This document shows, in pieces, positions 8,738 through 20,993 of a stretch of DNA of 45,562 bases. Location: the NCBI GenBank assembly GCA_032718475.1, contig JAUCBJ010005501.1, positions 1-45,562 on the forward strand. Direction: 5' to 3'. The stretch's first letter is position 1, and every line of letters starts with the position of its first letter. The translations under genes and the position numbers were made by a program. The notes beneath the pieces are model-generated. The model had not been told where the DNA came from. It saw nothing but the letters and a program-made list of their open reading frames with translations, and made no database searches. Source of the stretch: Nemertoderma westbladi. Taxonomy: Eukaryota > Xenacoelomorpha > Nemertodermatida > Nemertodermatidae.

Positions 8738-10025
8738 ATCAGCTATACAATCGAACCCATCTCGATGAAATCTCGCTTGCTATAGCTCGTTAGAAAGGTC
8801 TCGCTCTAACTCGTTGCAACGTAATACTCAGAGTCGTCTGAAGTTCACCCGTCTGCCGCTAGAGGGCGATTTTCGTGATTTTCGGGCGAAATTTATCGAA
8901 TTATTTCGGTTCTTCTATCGGTAATTAATGATTTAGAGGGCTAACATTTATCCCACCTGGTATAAAATTAACATGGGTAGATTCGCCGTGTCCCATTCTC
9001 ACAAAGTTTTTATTTTATTCGAGTGTTTAATATAAATATGTATGCTTATTTATTGATTAAAAATCAAATAGTGTATAAATATGTCATATTCGCCAAGCAC
9101 GATCGAATTGGCCTATTGCTATTGAATAGGGAAGGATTGTTTTCTGTATCATAGCAACGTTAAGGTAATTATTGAACTCGCAGCTAGCTGGCTGGGCACA
9201 GATAAGGAGCAAGCAGGCTGGAGTGTTGATTGGGGTGGGTTTGGGTTGTCTATTGCTAATTGCTCAGAGTAATTCTGCTTTTTCAATCATTGGCTGCATG
9301 GAAGGAGAGGTTTATAACATTTTTGTTTTACTGTTATGAATATTAAAAGGAAAATAATTATTTCTGTAGGCCTATACTTACTGTATTATTATTTTATCTA
9401 ATAGTATACATCTAATCTCGATGAAATCTCGCTTACTATAGCTCGTTAGATAGGTCTCGCCCTAAGTCGTTGCAACGTAATACTCAGAGCCGTCTGAAGT
9501 TCCCCCGTCTGCCGCTAGAGGGCGAAATATCTGATAGTGAACACCTCATCCCATTTGGTTCTTTTTAATCCTATTGAGCTGGAACTTGGCAGGAGTCTAC
9601 TACAGCATATTCTGTATCTTTACGGAGTCCCAGAGTCGTCTACAGTTCTTCAGTCTACCGCTAGAGGGTGAAATGTCTGAATGTGAACATCTACACCAAT
9701 TTTGTTATTTACAATCTGTTTAAGCTGAAACTTGAAAGGCAGGCATTTTACTTCACCATAAACCCAATCTTTACCAAACTGCAGCGCCGTCTGCATTTCA
9801 CCAGTCCGCAGGTAGAGGGTGGATCTGAAAGTGATCATTTTCTGGAAATTTTGTTATTTACAATCTGCCTAAAGTTGAAACTTGACAGTTATCTCTTATG
9901 GGGGTGGTGTTTTATTTAATGATGGTGTCTGTTCCGTATGCAGTTCTCAAATCTCCCACACATATTCATATATCATCTGCACGTGCACTAGAAAGCTGTG
10001 GCCCGAAGGGCCACAGGCTTTCTAG
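8684..10025 (+). mobile_element. Helitron copy 1 (short core)
   Basis: Order: 5' terminus; TCTG microsatellite (five units); a 5' domain with CGATGAAATCTCGCTTGC and CCGCTAGAGGGCG; a unique middle domain of about 550 bp; a second copy of the 5' domain (from about 9415); only about three satellite monomers; the 3' tail; and the hairpin with CTAG. It is the shortest complete copy and shows the minimal architecture. The middle domain includes GTAGGCCTATACTTACTG. The short frames inside recur in other copies because the DNA recurs, and show no domain. Confidence 0.8.
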
Positions 10026-10219
10026 TCTAATATATATAAATATCGATTGTCTGTCTGTCTGTCTGTCTGTTTGTCATCAGCTATACAATCGAACCCATCT
10101 CGATGAAATCTCGCTTGCTATAGCTCGTTAGAAAGGTCTCGCTCTAACTCGTTGCAACGTAATACTCAGAGTCGTCTGAAGTTCACCCGTCTGCCGCTAG
10201 AGGGCGATTTTCGTGATTT
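10026..10219 (+). mobile_element. Helitron 5'-end fragment (194 bp)
   Basis: It starts exactly at a CTAG|TCTA junction. It carries only the terminus, TCTG microsatellite and first CTCF-like block, and stops at GTGATTT where the next copy's terminus begins. A fragment of the same length with the same break occurs at 12277-12470. Confidence 0.8.
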
Positions 10220-10398
10220 TCTAATATATATAAATATCGATTGTCTGTCTGTCTGTCTGTCTGTTTGTCATCAGCTATACAATCGAACCCATCTCGATGA
10301 AATCTCGCTTGCTATAGCTCGTTAGAAAGGTCTCGCTCTAACTCGTTGCAACGTAATACTCAGAGTCGTCTGAAGTTCACCCGTCTGCCGCTAGAGGG

Positions 10399-11690
10399 CG
10401 AATTGTTCGATACTGAAAACCTGATCTCATTGGGTTGTTTTTAATGCTTTTGAGCTGAAACTTGGTTGCTATATACTGCAGCAGCAGCATAGGCTGTATA
10501 TTTCCGGTCCACAGTTTTATGTTGTCCACAGTTCCCCAGTCTACCGTTAGAGGGCTAAATGTCTGAGAGTTAACATCTTCTCCAACTTTGTTATTTACAA
10601 TCCGTTTAGACTGAAACTTGGTAGGCATCTACTACAGCAAAGGCTGTATCTTTACTGAGTCGCAGAGTCGTCTACAATTCCCCAGTCTACCGCTAGAGGG
10701 CGAAATGTCTGAAAGTTAACATCTTCTCCAACTTTGTTATTTACAATCCGTTTAGACTGAAACTTGGTAGGCATCTACTACAGCAAAGGCTGTATCTTTA
10801 CTGAGTCGCAGAGTCGTCTACAATTCCCCAGTCTACCGTTAGAGGGCTAAATGTCTGAGAGTTAACATCTTCTCCAACTTTGTTATTTACAATCCGTTTA
10901 GACTGAAACTTGGTAGGCATCTACTACAGCAAAGGCTGTATCTTTACTGAGTCGCAGAGTCGTCTACAATTCCCCAGTCTACCGCTAGAGGGCGAAATGT
11001 CTGAGAGTTAACATCTTCTCCAACTTTGTTATTTACAATCCGTTTAGACTGAAACTTGGTAGGCATCTACTACAGCAAAGGCTGTATCTTTACTGAGTCA
11101 CAGAGTCGTCTACAATTCCCCAGTCTACCGCTAGAGGGCTAAATGTCTGAGAGTTAACATCTTCTCCAACTTTGTTATTTACAATCCGGTTAGACTGAAA
11201 CTTGGTAGGCATCTACTACAGCAAAGGCTGTATCTTTACTGAGTCGCAGAGTCGTCTACAATTCCCCAGTCTACCGCTAGAGGGCGAAATGTCTGAAAGT
11301 TAACATCTCCTCCAACTTTGTTATTTACAATCCTTTTAGACTGAAACTTGGTAGGCATCTACTATAGCATAGGCTATATCTTTGCGGAGTAGTAGAGTCA
11401 TCTACAGTTCCACAGTCAGCCGCTAGAGGGCGAATTGTCTGATAGTGAAAACCTCATCCCATTTGGTTCTTTTTAATCATTTTGAGCTGAAACTTGGTTG
11501 GTATCTACTACATCATAGGCTGTATCTTTACGGGGTTGCAGAATCCTATTCACTTCCCCAGTCTACCGCTAGAGGGTGAAATGTCTGAAAGTTAACATCT
11601 TCTCCAACTTGTTATTTACTAACGGTTAGACTGAAACTTGGTAGGCTTCTACTACAGCATAGGCTGTACCTTTTCGGAGTCACAGAGTTC
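10399..11690 (+). repeat. 146-bp satellite block with CTCF-like motif (clearest example)
   Basis: Monomers share the order AGACTGAAACTTGGTAGGC, CTACTACAGCA.AGGCTGTA, TTTACTGAGTCGCAGAGTCG, CCCCAGTCTACCGCTAGAGGG, CGAAATGTCTGA, TTAACATCTTCTCCAACTTT and TTATTTACAATCCG. The period is exactly 146 bases in the core and a few bases less in outer, more divergent monomers. The motif CCGCTAGAGGGCG in the better preserved monomers satisfies CCRSYAGRGGGCR. Variants with CCGTTAGAGGGCT alternate with it, which suggests two monomer types. Similar blocks fill all other long copies. Confidence 0.85.
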
Positions 11691-11751
11691 TAAGTGGTTA
11701 GCATAACTGAACGTTTTTCGGGAGACGCGGGTTCGATCCCCGCTGGTGGCA
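11689..11751 (+). repeat. tRNA-like module in Helitron, copy 1
   Basis: TAAGTGGTTAGCATAACT fits a D arm. GCGGG TTCGATC CCCGC is a perfect T arm containing the B box GGTTCGATCCC. TGGTGGCA resembles the 3' acceptor strand. The 5' acceptor strand is missing, so this is a tRNA pseudogene or SINE head, not a working tRNA. It replaces a short segment present in the equivalent places at 14155 and 25525. Confidence 0.65.
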
Positions 11752-12276
11752 GTCCGTATCTGCCGCTAGAGGGCGAAATATCTGATAGTGAACACCTCAT
11801 CCCATTTGGTTCTTTTTAATCCTATTGAGCTGGAACTTGGCAGGAGTCTACTACAGCATATTCTGTATCTTTACGGAGTCCCAGAGTCGTCTACAGTTCT
11901 TCAGTCTACCGCTAGAGGGTGAAATGTCTGAATGTGAACATCTACACCAATTTTGTTATTTACAATCTGTTTAAGCTGAAACTTGAAAGGCAGGCATTTT
12001 ACTTCACCATAAACCCAATCTTTACCAAACTGCAGCGCCGTCTGCATTTCACCAGTCCGCAGGTAGAGGGTGGATCTGAAAGTGATCATTTTCTGGAAAT
12101 TTTGTTATTTACAATCTGCCTAAAGTTGAAACTTGACAGTTATCTCTTATGGGGGTGGTGTTTTATTTAATGATGGTGTCTGTTCCGTATGCAGTTCTCA
12201 AATCTCCCACACATATTCATATATCATCTGCACGTGCACTAGAAAGCTGTGGCCCGAAGGGCCACAGGCTTTCTAG

Positions 12277-12470
12277 TCTAATATATATAAATATCGATTG
12301 TCTGTCTGTCTGTCTGTCTGTTTGTCATCAGCTATACAATCGAACCCATCTCGATGAAATCTCGCTTGCTATAGCTCGTTAGAAAGGTCTCGCTCTAACT
12401 CGTTGCAACGTAATACTCAGAGTCGTCTGAAGTTCACCCGTCTGCCGCTAGAGGGCGATTTTCGTGATTT
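12277..12470 (+). mobile_element. Helitron 5'-end fragment (194 bp), second
   Basis: It is the same length and has the same breakpoint as 10026-10219. The pair [fragment + longer copy] therefore looks duplicated as a unit: 10026-12276 and 12277-14693 start identically. Confidence 0.8.
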
Positions 12471-14693
12471 TCTAATATATATAAATATCGATTGTCTGTC
12501 TGTCTGTCTGTCTGTTTGTCATCAGCTATACAATCGAACCCATCTCGATGAAATCTCGCTTGCTATAGCTCGTTAGAAAGGTCTCGCTCTAACTCGTTGC
12601 AACGTAATACTCAGAGTCGTCTGAAGTTCACCCGTCTGCCGCTAGAGGGCGATTTTCGTGATTTTCGGGCGAAATTTATCGAATTATTTCGGTTCTTCTA
12701 TCGGTAATTAATTATTTAGAGGGCTAACATTTATCCCATCTGGTATAAAATTAACATGAGTAGATTCGCCGTGTCCCATTCTCACAAAGTTTTTATTTTA
12801 TTCGAGTGTTTAATATAAATATGTATGATTATTTATTGATTAAAAACCAAATAGTGTATAAATATGTCATATTCGCCAAGCACGATCGAATTGGCCTATT
12901 CTTAGTGCTGTAGTGAATATAGGGAAGGATTTTTTTCTGTATCATAGCAACGTTAAGGTAATTATTGAAATCGCAGCTAGCTGGGCACAGATAAGGAGCA
13001 AGCCAGGCTGTAGTGTTGATTGGGGTGGGTTTGGGTTGTCTGTTGCGAACTGCTCAAGTGTAATTCTGCTTTCTCAATCATTGGCTGCATGGAAGGAGAG
13101 GTTTATAACATTTTTGTTTTACTGTTATGAATATTAAAAGTAAAATAATTATTTCTGTAGGCCTATACTTACTGTATTATTATTTTATCTAATATTATAC
13201 ATCTAATCTCGATGAAATCTCGCTTACTATAGCTCGTTAGATAGGTCTTGCCCTAACTCGTTGCAACGTAATACTCAGAGCCGTCTGAAGTTTCCCCATC
13301 TGCCGCTAGAGGGCGAATTGTCCGATAGTGAAAACCTGATCTCATTGGGTTGTTTTTAATGCTTTTGAGCTGAAACTTGGTAGCTATATACTGCAGCATA
13401 GGCTGTATATTTCCGGAGTCACTGAGTTGTCCACAGTTCCCCAGTCTACCGTTAGAGGGCTAAATGTCTGAGAGTTATCATCTTCTCCAACTTTGTTATT
13501 TACAATCCGTTTAGACTGAAACTTGGTAGGCATCTACTACAGCATAGGCTGTATCTTTACTGAGTCGCAGAGTCGTCTACAATTCCCCAGTCTACCGCTA
13601 GAGGGCGAAATGTCTGAAAGTTAACATCTTCTCCAACTTTGTTATTTATAATCCATTTAGACTGAACTTGGTAGGCATCTACTACAGCATAGGCTATATC
13701 TTTACTGAGTCGCGCAGAGTTGTCTACATTACCCGCGTCTGCCGCTAGAGGGTGAAATGTATGAAAGTTAACATCTTCTCCAACTTTGTTATTTACAATC
13801 CTTTTAGACTGAAACTTGGTAGGCATCTACTATAGCATAGGCTATATCTTTGCGGAGTAGTAGAGTCGTCTACAGTTCCACAGTCAGCCGCTAGAGGGCG
13901 AATTGTCTGATAGTGAAAACCTCATCCCATTTGGTTCTTTTTAATCATTTTGAGCTGAAACTTGGTTGGTATCTACTACATCATAGGCTGTATCTTTACG
14001 GGGTTGCAGAATCCTATTCACTTCCCCAGTCTACCGCTAGAGGGTGAAATGTCTGAAAGTTAACATCTTCTACAACTTTGTTATTTACTAACGGTTTAGA
14101 CTGAAACTTGGTAGGCATCTACTACAGCATAGGCTGTACCTTTACGGAGTCACAGCGTTGTATACAGTCCCCCCATCTGCCGCTAGAGGGCGACATATCT
14201 GATAGTGAACACCTCATCCCATTTGGTTCTTTTTAATTCTATTGAGCTGGAACTTGGCAGGAATCTACTACAGCATATTCTGTATCTTTACGGAGTCCCA
14301 GAGTCGTCTACAGTTCTTCAATCTACCGCTAGAGGGTGAAATGTCTGAATGTGAACATCTACACCAATTTTGTTATTTACAATCTGTTTAAGCTGAAACT
14401 TGAAAGGCAGGCATTTTACTTCACCATAAACCCCATCTTTACCAAACTGCAGTGCCGTCTGCATTTCACCAGTCCGCAGGTAGAGGGTGGATCTGAAAGT
14501 GATCATTTTCTGGAAATTTTGTTATTTACAATCTGCCTAAAGTTGAAACTTGACAGTTATATCTTATGGGGGTGGTGTTTTATTTAATGATGGTGTCTAT
14601 TCCGTATGCAGTTCTCAAATCTCCCACACATATTCATATATCATCTGCATGTGCACTAGAAAGCTGTGGCCCGAAGGGCCACAGGCTTTCTAG
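12471..14693 (+). mobile_element. Helitron copy 3 (complete)
   Basis: 5' terminus, middle domain (about 12670-13200), second 5'-like domain, about eight satellite monomers, 3' tail and hairpin. It lacks the tRNA-like module: at about 14155 it has GTTGTATACAGTCC instead. The middle domain has small differences from copy 1, for example TTAGTGCTGTAGTG near 12902, which is shared with the last copy at about 28401. Confidence 0.8.
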
Positions 14694-17536
14694 TCTAATA
14701 TATATAAATATCGATTGTCTGTGTGTTTGTCATCGGCTATACAATCGAACCCATCTCGATGAAATCTCGCTTGCTATATCTCGTTAGAAAGGTCTCGCCC
14801 TAACTCGTTGCAACGTAATACTCAGAGCCGTCTGAAGTTCGCCCGTCTGTCGCTAGAGGGCGATTTTCGTGATTTTCGGGCGAAATTTATCGAATTATTT
14901 CGGTTCTTCTATCGGTAATTAATGATTTAGAGGGCTAACATTTATCCCACCTGGTATAAAATTAACATGGGTAGATTCGCCGTGTCCCATTCTCACAAAG
15001 TTTTTATTTTATTCGAGTGTTTAATATAAATATGTATGATTATTTATTGATTAAAAATCAAATAGTGTATAAATATGTCATATTCGCCAAGTAGGATCGA
15101 ATTGGCCTATATTATTGAATAGGGAAGGATTGTTTTCTGTATCATAGCAACGTTATGGTAATTATTGAACTCGCAGCTAGCTGGCTGGGCACAGATAAGG
15201 AGCAAGCAGGCTGGAGTGTTGATTGGGGTGGGTTTGGGTTGTCTGTTGCGAATTGCTCAGAGTAATTCTGCTTTCTCAATCATTGGCTGCATGGAAGGAG
15301 AGGTTTATAACATTTTTGTTTTACTGTTATGAATATTAAAAGTAAAATAATTATTTCTGTTGGCCTATACTTACTGTATTATTATTTTATCTAATATTAT
15401 ACATCTAATCTCGATGAAATCTCGCTTACTATAGCTCGTTAGATAGGTCTTGCCCTAACTTGTTGCAACGTAATACTCAGAGCCGTCTGAAGTTCCACCG
15501 TCTGCCGCTAGAGGGCGAATTGTTCGATACTGAAAACCTGATCTCATTGGGTTGTTTTTAATGCTTTTGAGCTGAAACTTGGTTGCTATATACTGCAGCA
15601 GCAGCATAGGCTGTATATTTCCGGAGTCACTGAGTTGTCCACAGTTCCCCAGTCTACCGTTAGAGGGCTAAATGTCTGAGAGTTAACATCTTCTCCAACT
15701 TTGTTATTTACAATCCGTTTAGACTGAAACTTGGTAGGCATCTACTACAGCAAAGGCTGTATCTTTACTGAGTCGCAGAGTCGTCTACAATTCCCCAGTC
15801 TACCGCTAGAGGGCGAAATGTCTGAAAGTTAACATCTTCTCCAACTTTGTTATTTACAATCCGTTTAGACTGAAACTTGGTAGGCATCTACTACAGCAAA
15901 GGCTGTATCTTTACTGAGTCGCAGAGTCGTCTACAATTCCCCAGTCTACCGCTAGAGGGCGAAATGTCTGAAAGTTAACATCTTCTCCAACTTTGTTATT
16001 TACAATCCGTTTAGACTGAAACTTGGTAGGCATCTACTACAGCAAAGGCTGTATCTTTACTGAGTCGCAGAGTCGTCTACAATTCCCCAGTCTACCGTTA
16101 GAGGGCTAAATGTCTGAGAGTCAACATCTTCTCCAACTTTGTTATTTACAATCCGTTTAGACTGAAACTTGGTAGGCATCTACTACAGCAAAGGCTGTAT
16201 CTTTACTGAGTCGCAGAGTCGTCTACAATTCCCCAGTCTACCGCTAGAGGGCGAAATGTCTGAGAGTTAACATCTTCTCCAACTTTGTTATTTACAATCC
16301 GTTTAGACTGAAACTTGGTAGGCATCTACTACAGCAAAGGCTGTATCTTTACTGAGTCACAGAGTCGTCTACAATTTCCCAGTCTACCGCTAGAGGGCTA
16401 AATGTCTGAGAGTTAACATCTTCTCCAACTTTGTTATTTACAATCCGTTTAGACTGAAACCTGGTAGGCATCTACTACAGCAAAGGCTGTATCTTTACTG
16501 AGTCGCAGAGTCGTCTACAATTCCCCAGTCTACCGCTAGAGGGCGAAATGTCTGAAAGTTAACATCTCCTCCAACTTTGTTATTTACAATCCTTTTAGAC
16601 TGAAACTTGGTAGGCATCTACTATAGCATAGGCTATATCTTTGCGGAGTAGTAGAGTCATCTACAGTTCCACAGTCAGCCGCTAGAGGGCGAATTGTCTG
16701 ATAGTGAAAACCTCATCCCATTTGGTTCTTTTTAATCATTTTGAGCTGAAACTTGGTTGGTATCTACTACATCATAGGCTGTATCTTTACGGGGTTGCAG
16801 AATCCTATTCACTTCCCCAGTCTACCGCTAGAGGGTGAAATGTCTGAAAGTTAACATCTTCTCCAACTTGTTATTTACTAACGGTTTAGACTGAAACTTG
16901 GTAGGCTTCTACTACAGCATAGGCTGTACCTTTTCGGAGTCACAGAGTTCTAAGTGGTTAGCATAACTGAACGTTTTTCGGGAGACGCGGGTTCGATCCC
17001 CGCTGGTGGCAGTCCGTATCTGCCGCTAGAGGGCGAAATATCTGATAGTGAACACCTCATCCCATTTGGTTCTTTTTAATCCTATTGAGCTGGAACTTGG
17101 CAGGAGTCTACTACAGCATATTCTGTATCTTTACGGAGTCCCAGAGTCGTCTACAGTTCTTCAGTCTACCGCTAGAGGGTGAAATGTCTGAATGTGAACA
17201 TCTACACCAATTTTGTTATTTACAATCTGTTTAAGCTGAAACTTGAAAGGCAGGCATTTTACTTCACCATAAACCCAATCTTTACCAAACTACAGCGCCG
17301 TCTGCATTTCACCAGTCCGCAGGTAGAGGGTGGATCTGAAAGTGATCATTTTCTGGAAATTTTGTTATTTACAATCTGCCTAAAGTTGAAACTTGACAGT
17401 TATCTCTTATGGGGGTGGTGTTTTATTTAATGATGGTGTCTGTTCCGTATGCAGTTCTCAAATCTCCCACACATATTCATATATCATCTGCACGTGCACT
17501 AGAAAGCTGTGGCCCGAAGGGCCACAGGCTTTCTAG
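14694..17536 (+). mobile_element. Helitron copy 4 (complete, long satellite)
   Basis: The TCTG microsatellite is reduced (GTCTGTGTGTTTG). The satellite block (about 15510-16940) is nearly the same as that of copy 2, including the doubled GCAGCAGCATAGG near 15598, so the two share a recent common source. It carries the tRNA-like module at 16949-17011. Confidence 0.8.
16949..17011 (+). repeat. tRNA-like module in Helitron, copy 2
   Basis: It is the same 63-bp module as at 11689-11751, with the perfect GCGGG/CCCGC T stem and B box retained, in the same place in the Helitron. Confidence 0.65.
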
Positions 17537-17913
17537 TCTAATATATATAAATATCGATTGTCTGTCTGTCTGTCTGTTTGTCATCGGCTATACAATCGAA
17601 CCCATCTCGATGAAATCTCGCTTGCTATAGCTCGTTAGAAAGGTCTCGCCCTAACTCGTTGCAACGTAATACTCAGAGTTGTCTGAAGTTCGCCCGTCTG
17701 CCGCTAGAGGGCGATTTTCGTGATTTTCGGGCGAAATTTATCGAATTATTTCGGTTCTTCTATCGGTAATTAATGATTTAGAGGGCTAACATTTATCCCA
17801 CCTGGTATAAAATTAACATGGGTAGATTCGCCGTGTCCCATTCTCACAAAGTTTTTATTTTATTCGAGTGTTTAATATAAATATGTATGCTTATTTATTG
17901 ATTAAAAATCAAA
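17537..17913 (+). mobile_element. Helitron 5'-end fragment (377 bp)
   Basis: It starts at a CTAG|TCTA junction and stops in the middle domain at AAAAATCAAA, where a new 5' terminus begins. The same breakpoint and length recur at 20617-20993. Confidence 0.8.
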
Positions 17914-20612
17914 TCTAATATATATAAATCTCGATTGTCTGTCTGTCTGTGTGTTTGTCATCGGCTATACAATCGAACCCATCTCGATGAAATCTCGCTT
18001 GCTATAGCTCGTTAGAAAGGTCTCGCTCTAACTCGTTGCAACATAATACTCAGACTCGTCTGAAGTTCACCCGTCTGCCGCTAGAGGGCGATTTTCGTGA
18101 TTTTCGGGCGAATTTAACGAATTATTTCGGTTCTTCTATCGGTAATTAATGATTTCGAGGGCTAACATTTATCCCACCTGGTATAAAATTAACATGGGTA
18201 GATTCGCCGTGTCCCATTCTCACAGAGTTTTTATTTTATTCGAGTGTTTAATATAAATATGTATGATTATTTATTGAGTAAAAATCAAATAGTGTATAAA
18301 TATGTCATAATCGCCAAGCACGATCGAATTGGCCTATTGCTATTGAATAGGGAAGGATTGTTTTCTGTATCATAGCAACGTTAAGTTAATTATTGAACTC
18401 GCAGCTAGCTGGCTGGGCACAGATAAGGAGCAAGCAGGCTGGAGTGTTGATTGGGGTGGGTTTGGGTTGTCTGTTGGGAATTGCTCAGAGTAGTTCTGCT
18501 TTCTCAATCATTGGCTGCATGGAAGGAGAGGTTTATAACATTTTTGTTTTACTGTTATGAATATTAAAAGTAAAATAATTATTTCTATAGGCCTATACTT
18601 ACTGTATTATTATTTTATCTAATATTATACATCTAATCTCGATGAAATCTCGCTTACTATAGCTCGTTCGATATGTTTCGCCCTATCTCGTTGCAACGTA
18701 ATACTCAGAGCCGTCTGAAGTTCCCCCGTCTGCCGCTAGGGGGCGAATTGTCCGATAGTGAAAACCTGATCTCATTGGGTTGTTTTTAATGCTTTTGAGC
18801 TGAAACTTGGTAGCTTTATACTGCAGCATAGGCTGTATATTTCCGGAGTCACTGAGTTGTCTACAGTTCCCCAGTCTACCGTTAGAGGGCTAAATGTCTG
18901 AGAGTTAACATCTTCTCCAACTTTGTTATTTACAATCCGTTTAGACTGAAACTTGGTAGGCATCTACTACAGCATAGGCTGTATCTTTACTAAGTCGCAG
19001 AGTCGTCTACAATTCCCCAGTCTACCGCTAGAGGGCGAAATGTCTGAAAGTTAACATTTTCTACAACTTTGTTATTTTTAATGCTTTTGAGCTGAAACTT
19101 GGTAGCTATATACTGCAGCCTAGGCTGTATATTTCCGGAGTCACTGAGTTGTCTACAGTTCCCCAGTCTACCGTTAGAGGGCTAAATGTCTGAGAGTTAA
19201 CATCTTCTCCAACTTTGTTATTTACAATCCGTTTAGACTGAAACTTGGTAGGCATCTACTACAGCATAGGCTGTATCTTTACTGAGTAGCTGAGTCGTCT
19301 ACAATTCCCCGGTCTACCGCTAGAGGGCGAAATGTCTGAAAGTTAACATCTTCTCCAACTTTGTTATTTTTAATGCTTTTGAGCTGAAACTTGGTAGCTA
19401 TATACTGCAGCATAGGCTGTATATTTCCGGAGTCACTGAGTCGTCTACAATTTCCCAGTCTACCGCTAGAGGGCTAAATGTCTGAGAGTTAACATCTTCT
19501 CCAACTTTGTTATTTACAATCCGTTTAGACTGAAACCTGGTAGGCATCTACTACAGCAAAGGCTGTATCTTTACTGAGTCGCAGAGTCGTCTACAATTCC
19601 CCAGTCTACCGCTAGAGGGCGAAATGTCTGAAAGTTAACATCTCCTCCAACTTTGTTATTTACAATCCTTTTAGACTGAAACTTGGTAGGCATCTACTAT
19701 AGCATAGGCTATATCTTTGCGGAGTAGTAGAGTCATCTACAGTTCCACAGTCAGCCGCTAGAGGGCGAATTGTCTGATAGTGAAAACCTCATCCCATTTG
19801 GTTCTTTTTAATCATTTTGAGCTGAAACTTGGTTGGTATCTACTACATCATAGGCTGTATCTTTACGGGGTTGCAGAATCCTATTCACTTCCCCAGTCTA
19901 CCGCTAGAGGGTGAAATGTCTGAAAGTTAACATCTTCTCCAACTTGTTATTTACTAACGGTTTAGACTGAAACTTGGTAGGCTTCTACTACAGCATAGGC
20001 TGTACCTTTTCGGAGTCACAGAGTTCTAAGTGGTTAGCATAACTGAACGTTTTTCGGGAGACGCGGGTTCGATCCCCGCTGGTGGCAGTCCGTATCTGCC
20101 GCTAGAGGGCGAAATATCTGATAGTGAACACCTCATCCCATTTGGTTCTTTTTAATCCTATTGAGCTGGAACTTGGCAGGAGTCTACTACAGCATATTCT
20201 GTATCTTTACGGAGTCCCAGAGTCGTCTACAGTTCTTCAGTCTACCGCTAGAGGGTGAAATGTCTGAATGTGAACATCTACACCAATTTTGTTATTTACA
20301 ATCTGTTTAAGCTGAAACTTGAAAGGCAGGCATTTTACTTCACCATAAACCCAATCTTTACCAAACTACAGCGCCGTCTGCATTTCACCAGTCCGCAGGT
20401 AGAGGGTGGATCTGAAAGTGATCATTTTCTGGAAATTTTGTTATTTACAATCTGCCTAAAGTTGAAACTTGACAGTTATCTCTTATGGGGGTGGTGTTTT
20501 ATTTAATGATGGTGTCTGTTCCGTATGCAGTTCTCAAATCTCCCACACATATTCATATATCATCTGCACGTGCACTAGAAAGCTGTGGCCCGAAGGGCCA
20601 CAGGCTTTCTAG
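17914..20612 (+). mobile_element. Helitron copy 5 (complete)
   Basis: All parts are present. The satellite block mixes two monomer types, those joined by TTATTTACAATCC and those joined by TTATTTTTAATGC. The first monomer motif is altered to CCGCTAGGGGGCG at about 18730, a change shared with 21810. It carries the tRNA-like module at 20025-20087. Confidence 0.8.
20025..20087 (+). repeat. tRNA-like module in Helitron, copy 3
   Basis: This is the third instance of the 63-bp module, in the same position relative to the 3' end. Its presence in copies 2, 4 and 5 and absence in 3 and 7 marks a subfamily. Confidence 0.65.
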
Positions 20613-20616
20613 TCTA

Positions 20617-20993
20617 TCTAATATATATAAATATCGATTGTCTGTCTGTCTGTCTGTTTGTCATCGGCTATACAATCGAACCCATCTCGATGAAATCTCG
20701 CTTGCTATAGCTCGTTAGAAAGGTCTCGCCCTAACTCGTTGCAACGTAATACTCAGAGTTGTCTGAAGTTCGCCCGTCTGCCGCTAGAGGGCGATTTTCG
20801 TGATTTTCGGGCGAAATTTATCGAATTATTTCGGTTCTTCTATCGGTAATTAATGATTTAGAGGGCTAACATTTATCCCACCTGGTATAAAATTAACATG
20901 GGTAGATTCGCCGTGTCCCATTCTCACAAAGTTTTTATTTTATTCGAGTGTTTAATATAAATATGTATGCTTATTTATTGATTAAAAATCAAA
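20617..20993 (+). mobile_element. Helitron 5'-end fragment (377 bp), second
   Basis: The preceding junction has four extra bases, TCTA (20613-20616), between CTAG and the terminus. They look like a slippage duplication of the first four element bases. Otherwise it matches 17537-17913. Confidence 0.8.

Larger units (their letters stand above)
10220..12276 (+). mobile_element. Helitron copy 2, lacking the middle domain
   Basis: The 5' domain runs directly into the satellite at about 10399, without the roughly 550-bp middle domain found in copy 1. The two similar domains that normally flank the middle look like the recombination points for its loss. The satellite part has a regular 146-bp spacing: CTACCG(C/T)TAGAGGG starts at 10541, 10687, 10833 and 10979, and continues. 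A tRNA-like module sits at 11689-11751 before the 3' region. Confidence 0.8.

Noticed and set aside
9668-9919. Conserved 83-residue frame recurring in most Helitron copies
   Set aside because: It recurs because the DNA recurs. The frame crosses monomer boundaries, has no domain, and other frames are equally conserved.
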